From an uncultured Actinomycetes bacterium (lineage in GTDB: Bacteria; Actinomycetota; Actinomycetes; Nanopelagicales; Nanopelagicaceae), in NCBI GenBank assembly GCA_903839585.1, contig CAIMCU010000198.1, forward strand, positions 1 to 28,700: a stretch of DNA of 28,700 bases, read 5' to 3'. The notes under the pieces are model-generated. The model was not told where the DNA came from. It was given only the letters and a program-made list of their open reading frames with translations, and did no database searches. Below are positions 22,462 to 28,700 of the stretch, one piece after another (the first letter of the stretch is position 1; each line of letters opens with the position of its first letter). Position numbers and translations under genes: made by a program.

Positions 22462-24176
22462 AACGCGTTCTAATCGCTAATCGTGGCGAAATCGCAGTTC
22501 GTATCATCCGAGCCTGCAAGGACCATGGCATCGAAAGCGTTGCTGTCTACTCTGATGAGGACCGCGATGCAATTCATACGCAAAGTGCAGATTACGCTTA
22601 CTCATTACATGGTTTAACCGCTGCGCAAACGTACTTGGATATATCAAAGATAATTTCTGTAGCAAAAGAGTCTGGGGCAGACGCAGTTCACCCGGGTTAT
22701 GGGTTTCTCTCAGAGCGCGCTGACTTTGCGCAAGCCGTTATCGATGCTGGACTTATTTGGATCGGTCCGCCACCTGCTGCTATCAGTGCATTAGGTGACA
22801 AGGTCTCTGCTCGCAAAATAGCAGCAGCTGCCGGGGCACCCTTAGTTGCCGGTACAAAGGATCCAGTTAGTGGAGCAGATGAGGTAGTTGCATTTGCAAA
22901 AGAGCATGGGCTCCCAGTTGCGATTAAAGCTGCATTCGGTGGTGGGGGCCGCGGCTTAAAGGTTGCTCACACGATGGAGGAGATCCCTGAACTCTTTGCA
23001 TCTGCAGTTCGCGAAGCTATCGCTGGCTTTGGCCGAGGCGAGTGCTTTGTCGAGCGTTACTTAGATAAGCCACGCCACGTGGAAACACAGGTTCTAGTTG
23101 ATAAGCACGGCCATGCGGTTGTAGTCAGTACTCGAGACTGCTCACTTCAACGTCGCCATCAAAAGTTGGTTGAAGAAGCACCAGCTCCATTTTTAACACC
23201 TGAGCAGAATGAGGAGCTGTACCGCTCGAGCAAAGCCATTATGAAAGAGGCGGGTTACGTTGGCGCTGGAACTTGTGAGTTCCTAGTTGGCAACGATGGA
23301 ACAATCTCATTCCTTGAAGTAAACACTCGCTTGCAGGTCGAACATCCAGTCTCTGAGGAGATTACCGGTATTGATTTAGTGCGCGAACAGTTTCGAATCG
23401 CGATGGGTGAATCTCTTGGATTTGATGACCCACAAATCCGTGGTCACTCTTTAGAGTTTAGAATCAATGGTGAGGATCCAGGCCGCTCATTCCTTCCAGC
23501 TCCAGGTCGCATTACCGAATGGAGGCTACCGGCCGGTCCAGGTGTACGCGTTGATGCCGGCTTTAAGAGCGGTGATACCGTCGGTGGAAACTTTGACTCA
23601 CTGCTTGCAAAGTTAATTGTCACCGGAGCAACCCGCGAACAGGCGATAGAGCGTGCCCGTCGAGCACTGGCAGAGTTTGAAATAGGCGGATTGGCAACTG
23701 CGCTTCCATTTCATCGTGCGATATTGGAAGATCCTGCTTTTACAAAGAGCTTTAAGGTTTATACCAGCTACATTGAGAATGAGTTTAAAAATAGTATTCC
23801 AGCATTCGCACCAACCCCACCTCCGATAACAACCAAGGTGGCCGCCGAACATTTAATAGCTGAAGTAAATGGCAAACGTTTTGAGATCAAACTTCATACT
23901 CCAGAACCGGTTGTAAAGCGTCACAGAGCTAAGCAATCCTCAGCTGGTGGTGCAACCGGCGCCGGACTTACAAGTCCGATGCAGGGAACTGTGGTCAAGA
24001 TCGCTGTTGAAGAGGGTTCTAGGGTTGAAGCTGGCGATCTAGTTATCGTTCTCGAAGCGATGAAGATGGAGCAGCCGTTAACTGCTCACAAGAGCGGTGT
24101 GATTAAAGGTTTAAACGCAAAGATTGGTGAAACTGTCTCAAGTGGAGCCCTGCTTTGTGAAATAGTTGAAGAGTAA
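22458..24176 (+). CDS. accA3: Acetyl/propionyl-CoA carboxylase alpha subunit (biotin carboxylase + biotin carrier)
   Basis: The 572-residue protein has an N-terminal biotin carboxylase domain (about 1-445: [55 protein letters not shown]), a short linker and a C-terminal biotin carrier domain with EAMKMEQ and Lys536 as the biotin site. It carboxylates its own biotin with ATP and bicarbonate and passes CO2 to AccD. The carrier lysine is the target for BirA, encoded at the divergent end of the cluster. The ATG overlaps the maf stop by 4 nt. It converges on trpS with a 3-bp gap and no visible terminator. Confidence 0.94.
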   Translation: MKRVLIANRGEIAVRIIRACKDHGIESVAVYSDEDRDAIHTQSADYAYSLHGLTAAQTYLDISKIISVAKESGADAVHPGYGFLSERADFAQAVIDAGLIWIGPPPAAISALGDKVSARKIAAAAGAPLVAGTKDPVSGADEVVAFAKEHGLPVAIKAAFGGGGRGLKVAHTMEEIPELFASAVREAIAGFGRGECFVERYLDKPRHVETQVLVDKHGHAVVVSTRDCSLQRRHQKLVEEAPAPFLTPEQNEELYRSSKAIMKEAGYVGAGTCEFLVGNDGTISFLEVNTRLQVEHPVSEEITGIDLVREQFRIAMGESLGFDDPQIRGHSLEFRINGEDPGRSFLPAPGRITEWRLPAGPGVRVDAGFKSGDTVGGNFDSLLAKLIVTGATREQAIERARRALAEFEIGGLATALPFHRAILEDPAFTKSFKVYTSYIENEFKNSIPAFAPTPPPITTKVAAEHLIAEVNGKRFEIKLHTPEPVVKRHRAKQSSAGGATGAGLTSPMQGTVVKIAVEEGSRVEAGDLVIVLEAMKMEQPLTAHKSGVIKGLNAKIGETVSSGALLCEIVEE

Positions 24177-24179
24177 GGG

Positions 24180-25178
24180 TTAAAGAACTAACCCTAAGTT
24201 TTTGTAGGTCTGCTCCAGAGTTTTATCTGCAACTGATGAAGCTTTCTGTGCCCCATCATGCAGAATCGTTAACAAGTAGGGTTCATCCTCAAGGAGCTCA
24301 AGAGCTTTAGAGCGAATTGGACGCAAATACTCAACCACTACTTCGGCAACTGATGTCTTGAAATCTCCGTAGCCTTTGCCATCAAACTCTAACTCAAGAG
24401 ATTTAATGCTCTTGCCAGAGAGTGCGCTATGAATACTCAAGAGATTACTAATTCCTGGTTTTTCCTTCGCATCAAACTTCACTTCACGTCCGGCATCGGT
24501 TACTGCGCTCTTTATCTTCTTAAGGTTAGCCTCTGGAGTATCCATAATCTCAATAAGTCCTGCACCGGATCCGGCCGACTTACTCATCTTTGCCGTCGGA
24601 TCTTGAATGTCAAAAATCTTCGCGCCCTCTTTGAGTATGTAGCCTTCAGGGATTACAAAGGTCTTTCCATACTTGCTGTTGAAGCGTTCAGCGATATCTC
24701 GTGTTAACTCGATATGTTGGCGTTGATCCTCTCCAACAGGAACAAGATTGGTTTGATATAGCAAAATATCTGCCGCCATCAACATTGGATATGTAAAAAG
24801 TCCAACGCGGGTTGTATCAGCGCCCGATTTTTGAGACTTATCTTTGAACTGCGTCATTCTGCTGGCTTCACCAAATCCGGTAAGACACTCCATCACCCAG
24901 CCAAGTTGATTGTGTGCTGGTACTTGAGACTGAACAAAGAGAGTCGCCTTTTCAGGGGAGATACCAAAGGCAAGTAGCTGTGCGGCCGAGGTTAGTGTGC
25001 GCTTGCGCATTAACTTTGGATCGGTTTCTACAGTCATGGCATGTAAATCGACGATGCAGTAATACGCATCGTGGCTATCTTGTAGCTCTACCCACTGTTT
25101 AACCGCACCTAAATAGTTTCCTAGGTGAAAGGAGTCACTAGTCGGTTGAATTCCGGAGAGGACTCGCTTCTGACTCAT
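24180..25178 (-). CDS. trpS: Tryptophan--tRNA ligase
   Basis: The 332-residue class I synthetase has the HIGH-type motif [13 protein letters not shown] (about 17-29), the tryptophan pocket around [32 protein letters not shown] and the KMSKS loop [13 protein letters not shown] (about 195-205). It charges tRNA-Trp in the cytoplasm. The length is usual for bacterial TrpS. It is 20 bp downstream of the CNNM gene on the same strand. A GAGAAT stretch 7 nt before the ATG is a weak -10-like element. Confidence 0.96.
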   Translation of the reverse strand: MSQKRVLSGIQPTSDSFHLGNYLGAVKQWVELQDSHDAYYCIVDLHAMTVETDPKLMRKRTLTSAAQLLAFGISPEKATLFVQSQVPAHNQLGWVMECLTGFGEASRMTQFKDKSQKSGADTTRVGLFTYPMLMAADILLYQTNLVPVGEDQRQHIELTRDIAERFNSKYGKTFVIPEGYILKEGAKIFDIQDPTAKMSKSAGSGAGLIEIMDTPEANLKKIKSAVTDAGREVKFDAKEKPGISNLLSIHSALSGKSIKSLELEFDGKGYGDFKTSVAEVVVEYLRPIRSKALELLEDEPYLLTILHDGAQKASSVADKTLEQTYKNLGLVL

Positions 25179-25198
25179 GGGTGTAATTCTCGCATGAA

Positions 25199-26494
25199 TC
25201 AGTAGTTACGAGAGATTAATAACTGTCCAGCGCGTTTGCCTTCCATGGAAAGAACTGTAAATCGTGCGCCATTTATTCCTACAACGTCGTTGACTACAGG
25301 AATGCGACCCAAGAAGTGCATTACAAAGCCACTTGCCGTCTCGTACGGGCCATCTGGAATCTCAATCCCTGTCTTCTCCCGAAGGTCATCGATTGAGATG
25401 AGTCCATCAATTTCAAAGTCACCAGTGCGTGACTCTTGAGATACCTCGGAGTCATCGACATCGTACTCATCCTTAATATCTCCAATGAGGCATTCAACGA
25501 GATCTTCGAGAGTAACGATTCCATCGGTTCCGCCGTACTCATCCAAAACAATTGCTACATGCTGGCGCTGATTGCGCATCTCGGTTAAAGCAGGCAATAC
25601 ACCCTTAGTCCCAGGTAAGAACATAATATTTCTGACTAGTTCGGCAACCTTGCCACCTGTACTAACGAGGGAGGTATCAAGAAGATCTCGAACGTGAATG
25701 AATCCAATAACCTCATCGGTAGAACCGCGGACAACTGGATAGCGCGAGTGAGACTTATCAACGGCAAGAGCAATAGCTTTGCCGATGCTTAATGAAGCAT
25801 CCATGAAATCAACTTCAGTACGAGGAACCATAATCTCGTGGACTAAACGCTCAGAGGCGTTAAAGACCTCTTCAACAATATCGCGCTCTTCATCAGTTAG
25901 AGCGGAGTGGCCAGAGACTAAATCAATGAGCTCTTCTTCAGACATCTGGCTTCTAGCCTCTTTTGGATCGATACCAAAGAGACGCACGACTATGTCGGTG
26001 GAGTGAGAGAGCAGCCAAATGATTGGCCGAAAAAGCCTTGCTACAACATCAATTGCTCCAGCACTTGCGAGTGCAATCTGTTCTGCACGATAGAGCGCAA
26101 GACGTTTTGGAACAAGCTCTCCGAATACAAGTGAGAAGTAAGCGATTATTAGGGTTACGCCAATTAGGGAGACGATATTTGCTGTGGAGTTTTCTAGACC
26201 TACCTCTTCCAGCTTCGGAATTATGTAACGGCCAAGTTTTTCAGCACCTAAAGCCGCTGAAAGGAATCCGCAAACCGTTACACCGACTTGTACAGCTGCA
26301 AGGAATCGATTGGGATTCTCAGTTAACTTAGCTAACTTTGCACCCCTTTTTCCGCGAAGTGCTAACTGTCTAACCTGTCCGTCACGAAGGGAGATAAGAG
26401 CAATCTCAGCTGCTACGAAGAATGAGGCTAAGAGAATTAGGCCTGCAACGGTGGCTAAGTTGCCGATAAGAGAGCTAATCGAGTCAGACTCCAT
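25199..26494 (-). CDS. CNNM/CorC (hemolysin C) family membrane protein with CBS pair
   Basis: From ATG 26494 the protein has 431 residues. It has a DUF21/CNNM membrane domain (about 10-180: [36 protein letters not shown]), a CBS pair (about 205-325: [48 protein letters not shown]) and a C-terminal CorC_HlyC domain (to 431). Such proteins are linked to Mg2+ or Co2+ efflux, not to hemolysis. A longer frame begins at 26539, but the -10-like TAGACT lies inside that extension, so Met 26494 is preferred. The membrane segments also start right after it. trpS follows after 20 bp. Confidence 0.9.
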   Translation of the reverse strand: MESDSISSLIGNLATVAGLILLASFFVAAEIALISLRDGQVRQLALRGKRGAKLAKLTENPNRFLAAVQVGVTVCGFLSAALGAEKLGRYIIPKLEEVGLENSTANIVSLIGVTLIIAYFSLVFGELVPKRLALYRAEQIALASAGAIDVVARLFRPIIWLLSHSTDIVVRLFGIDPKEARSQMSEEELIDLVSGHSALTDEERDIVEEVFNASERLVHEIMVPRTEVDFMDASLSIGKAIALAVDKSHSRYPVVRGSTDEVIGFIHVRDLLDTSLVSTGGKVAELVRNIMFLPGTKGVLPALTEMRNQRQHVAIVLDEYGGTDGIVTLEDLVECLIGDIKDEYDVDDSEVSQESRTGDFEIDGLISIDDLREKTGIEIPDGPYETASGFVMHFLGRIPVVNDVVGINGARFTVLSMEGKRAGQLLISRNY

Positions 26495-26504
26495 GATGGG
26501 TAAG

Positions 26505-26510
26505 AGTCTA
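26505..26510 (-). promoter_or_regulatory. -10 box (TAGACT) for the CNNM gene
   Basis: On the minus strand TAGACT is followed by 10 nt and then ATG 26494, predicting a leader of about 3-4 nt. The hexamer is identical to that of ugd. Confidence 0.4.
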
Positions 26511-26550
26511 CCGGCTGGCATTTGAGGATGGAAAGCCATAATCTACAGCC

Positions 26551-26566
26551 CTGGCCAACCGGCCAG
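26551..26566. repeat. Inverted repeat CTGGCC-AACC-GGCCAG
   Basis: A perfect 6-bp stem with a 4-nt loop in the gap between the divergent CNNM and ABC ATPase genes. It is followed 20 bp later by a second inverted repeat. It may be an operator or an mRNA leader hairpin. Confidence 0.55.
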
Positions 26567-26586
26567 AACCTTCATCCTCGGATCGT

Positions 26587-26604
26587 CGGGCACGTACCTG
26601 CCCG
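26587..26604. repeat. Inverted repeat CGGGCA-CGTACC-TGCCCG
   Basis: A perfect 6-bp stem with a 6-nt loop ending 4 bp before the Shine-Dalgarno of the ABC ATPase gene. If transcribed it could modulate ribosome access; as DNA it could be an operator. Confidence 0.55.
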
Positions 26605-26608
26605 GATA

Positions 26609-26614
26609 AGGAAG
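26609..26614 (+). promoter_or_regulatory. Shine-Dalgarno AGGAAG for the ABC ATPase
   Basis: AGGAAG lies 7 nt before ATG 26622, so this gene has a 5' leader, unlike most transcription-unit leaders in the window. Confidence 0.65.
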
Positions 26615-26621
26615 TATCAGC

Positions 26622-27701
26622 ATGGCATCAGTAACCTTTGAAAACGCAACACGGGTATACCCAGGGACCTCAGCGCCGGCAGTGGACAAGCTCAATCTCC
26701 AAATTAAAGATGGGGAGTTTCTCGTGCTTGTGGGCCCTTCCGGTTGCGGAAAGTCAACATCGCTTCGAATGTTGGCAGGACTTGAAGAAGTCGATGCAGG
26801 AAGAATTCTAATTGTTGATCGTGACGTTACAAACGTTGCGCCAAAAGATCGTGACATTGCTATGGTCTTCCAGTCATACGCGCTCTACCCACATATGACT
26901 GTTGCGGAAAATATGGGATTTGCATTAAAGATTGCAGGAACTCCCAAAGAAGAGCGCGATCGGCGAGTTAAAGAAGCTGCAAAGCTTCTCGACCTTGAGG
27001 AGTACTTAGATCGCAAGCCCAAGGCTCTGTCTGGCGGACAACGTCAGCGTGTTGCAATGGGGCGTGCAATTGTTCGTGAACCTCAAGTATTTCTCATGGA
27101 TGAACCACTATCGAATCTCGATGCAAAGCTTCGCGTAGCAACCCGCACGCAGATCGCAGCGCTACAACGTCGTCTTGGAATTACCACTGTTTATGTCACA
27201 CATGATCAGGTTGAAGCGATGACTATGGGAGATCGAGTTGCTGTTCTTAAGGATGGAATCCTTCAGCAGGTAGACACACCTCGAAACCTTTATGACAATC
27301 CAGCAAATGCATTTGTAGCTGGCTTTATTGGTTCACCAGCCATGAACCTGTTAAATGCACCAGTAAACGGTGGAAAGGCAATGCTTGGTGATCTTCAAAT
27401 CGATATCCCAGGTAATCCAGGAACATCTATCATTGTAGGGATTCGCCCAGAAGGCTTTACCCCGTCATCGACCGGCTTCAAAGTTCAAGTCGAGGTGGTA
27501 GAAGAGCTTGGTGCGGATGCTTTTGTCTATGGAAAGCCGGCAGATTCTTCAGTGAAGTTTGCAAACGCAACGGATGAAGGCGCGCAAGTGATTATTCGCT
27601 GGGATCCAAAGAATCCACCGAAAGCTGGAGACATAGTCACAGTGACTGTTAACCCAACCGCCATACATCTCTTCAATGCAACAACTGGAGAGCGTGCATA
27701 G
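26622..27701 (+). CDS. ugpC: Sugar-importer ABC ATPase, UgpC/MalK/MsiK type
   Basis: The 359-residue protein has Walker A GPSGCGKST (about 39-47), the Q-loop MVFQSYALYPHMTV, signature LSGGQRQRVAMGRAI, Walker B VFLMDEPLSNLDAKLR, the H-loop VTHDQVEAM and a C-terminal TOBE/OB regulatory domain (about 240-355). It powers CUT1-type carbohydrate import. No permease or binding protein is next to it, so it is likely a shared ATPase serving several importers, as MsiK does in Streptomyces. Its upstream region carries two inverted repeats. A strong bidirectional terminator follows. Confidence 0.93.
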   Translation: MASVTFENATRVYPGTSAPAVDKLNLQIKDGEFLVLVGPSGCGKSTSLRMLAGLEEVDAGRILIVDRDVTNVAPKDRDIAMVFQSYALYPHMTVAENMGFALKIAGTPKEERDRRVKEAAKLLDLEEYLDRKPKALSGGQRQRVAMGRAIVREPQVFLMDEPLSNLDAKLRVATRTQIAALQRRLGITTVYVTHDQVEAMTMGDRVAVLKDGILQQVDTPRNLYDNPANAFVAGFIGSPAMNLLNAPVNGGKAMLGDLQIDIPGNPGTSIIVGIRPEGFTPSSTGFKVQVEVVEELGADAFVYGKPADSSVKFANATDEGAQVIIRWDPKNPPKAGDIVTVTVNPTAIHLFNATTGERA

Positions 27702-27716
27702 TTAAATTCACTCAAT

Positions 27717-27753
27717 AAAGAACCCCGCCGAGAATTTCTCGGCGGGGTTCTTT
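27717..27753. terminator. Strong bidirectional intrinsic terminator between ugpC and icd
   Basis: A perfect 17-bp stem (AAAGAACCCCGCCGAGA and its complement) with an ATT loop. The outer A and T runs give TTCTTT as U-tract on either strand. It lies between the convergent stops at 27701 and 27764. Confidence 0.92.
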
Positions 27754-27763
27754 ATGAATACCT

Positions 27764-28700
27764 CTATGCCATAGCTTTCTTGTGGTTTTCATCTATTGAG
27801 TTAAGGAACTCCTGTGTTGTTTGATACGGAGCCTCTTTAGAGATTAGAAGTGCAAGATCCTTAGTCATCTTGCCCTGCTCGACGGTTTCGATACAAACTC
27901 GCTCAAGCGTTCCACAGAACTTTGCTAACTCTGGATTGTTATCAAGCTTCGCGCGGTGCGCAAGTCCCTGTGTCCAGGCAAAGATAGATGCGATTGGGTT
28001 TGTGGAGGTTGCCTTACCTGCTTGGTGATCACGGTAGTGTCGTGTCACTGTTCCATGAGCAGCTTCAGACTCGCAGATTTTTCCATCTGGTGTCATAAGT
28101 ACTGAGGTCATCAATCCGAGTGAGCCGTAACCTTGTGCAACGGTGTCTGATTGAACATCGCCGTCATAGTTCTTACACGCCCAAACATAACCACCCTCCA
28201 TGCGAAGTGACATAGCGACCATGTCATCGATGAGTCGGTGCTCATACCAAATGCCTGCAGCCTCGAACTGCGCCTTGAACTCAGCCTGATAGATATCTTC
28301 AAAGATGTCCTTGAAGCGACCGTCGTAAGCCTTCAGAATTGTGTTCTTTGTTGAAAGATAGACAGGAAACTTACGGAGTAATCCGTAGTTCAAAGATGCG
28401 CGCGCAAAGTCGCGGATTGAGTCATCAACGTTATACATCGCCATCGCAACACCTGAAGATTCGAAGTTGAATACCTCGGTATTAATTGGCGCTGAGCCAT
28501 CTTCGGGAACAAAGGAGATAGTGAGCTTTCCAGGACCTGGAACCTTGAAATCAGTTGCACGGTACTGATCGCCAAATGCGTGACGACCGATAACGATCGG
28601 CTTTGTCCAATGTGGCACCAAGCGAGGAACGTTACTGATAATGATTGGCTCGCGGAAAATCACGCCACCAAGAATGTTGCGAATTGTTCCGTTAGGAGAC
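27764..28700 (-). CDS. icd: NADP-dependent isocitrate dehydrogenase, dimeric type (5' end outside window)
   Basis: The frame stays open to the right edge, giving 12 more codons ([12 protein letters not shown]) before the GTG at 28663, so the true start lies outside. The visible part includes SPNGTIRN (substrate-binding), [58 protein letters not shown] and [20 protein letters not shown], typical of the eukaryote-like homodimeric NADP-IDH. It makes 2-oxoglutarate and NADPH in the TCA cycle. About 310 residues are visible; roughly 90 are missing, judging from the usual family length. It ends just after the bidirectional terminator. Confidence 0.95.
   Translation of the reverse strand, partial: SPNGTIRNILGGVIFREPIIISNVPRLVPHWTKPIVIGRHAFGDQYRATDFKVPGPGKLTISFVPEDGSAPINTEVFNFESSGVAMAMYNVDDSIRDFARASLNYGLLRKFPVYLSTKNTILKAYDGRFKDIFEDIYQAEFKAQFEAAGIWYEHRLIDDMVAMSLRMEGGYVWACKNYDGDVQSDTVAQGYGSLGLMTSVLMTPDGKICESEAAHGTVTRHYRDHQAGKATSTNPIASIFAWTQGLAHRAKLDNNPELAKFCGTLERVCIETVEQGKMTKDLALLISKEAPYQTTQEFLNSIDENHKKAMA

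Noticed and set aside
1..28700. CRISPR arrays, tRNA or rRNA genes, insertion sequences, att sites, prophage
   Set aside because: No regular direct repeats, no cloverleaf-like or rRNA-like sequence and no transposase or integrase was recognised; gaps between genes are too short for most of these.

Overview
The window looks like a chromosomal segment of a small-genome actinobacterium. The gene families point there: a DUF3117 mini-protein, a mycobacterial-type DapD, an acyl-CoA carboxylase with a separate epsilon subunit, an MpaB/DUF2236 oxygenase-like protein, and htrA-tatB-mrp clustering. The base composition is intermediate (AT-rich codons are common; not computed), and the genes are packed with almost no intergenic DNA. 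This combination suggests a streamlined freshwater lineage such as the Nanopelagicales (acI). That placement is inference, not a search result. No rRNA, tRNA, CRISPR, insertion sequence or prophage was seen. All regions without a gene are shorter than about 110 bases.

Layout. Positions 1-3689 (minus strand) hold a five-gene operon chained by four ATGA stop/start overlaps: EamA transporter, PHP phosphoesterase, MarC protein, MpaB-like protein, and a ParA ATPase cut by the window edge. Positions 3719-5508 (plus) hold a soluble MgtE_N-CBS protein and a DUF1003 membrane protein. Positions 5476-10341 (minus) hold DUF3117, leucyl aminopeptidase, O-methyltransferase, HtrA, TatB and Mrp. Positions 10451-11651 (minus) hold a 63-residue orphan sigma region-4-like protein, an SRPBCC protein and a LOG-family protein. 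dapD follows at 11682 (plus). Positions 12580-17306 form an envelope/polysaccharide block: SpoIID-like protein, ExoA-like glycosyltransferase, LytR-CpsA-Psr protein and UDP-glucose dehydrogenase, followed by a CoA-binding protein. Positions 17697-20083 (minus) hold birA, purK and purE. Positions 20102-24176 (plus) hold the acyl-CoA carboxylase operon accD-accE-maf-accA. Positions 24180-26494 (minus) hold a CNNM/CorC protein and trpS. Positions 26622-27701 (plus) hold an orphan sugar-importer ATPase. A strong bidirectional terminator separates it from an NADP-isocitrate dehydrogenase that runs off the right end.

From memory, the gene order echoes two separate Mycobacterium tuberculosis regions, around Rv1201c-Rv1232c and Rv3275c-Rv3285. 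Here they lie next to each other, and sigE and rseA are missing from the htrA locus.

The most consistent non-coding signal is a TAnnnT -10 box 6 or 7 bases before the start codon of many transcription-unit leaders. This predicts leaderless mRNAs and fixes several starts, including GTG starts for birA and the LCP protein. Four divergent gene pairs are driven from gaps of 18-37 bp. At birA/accD the two -10 boxes lie on opposite strands of the same 7 bp. I found no clearly novel multi-gene defence or mobile system. The best candidates for something new are the ParA lacking its signature lysine, the orphan sigma-4 mini-protein, and the compact leaderless bidirectional promoters.
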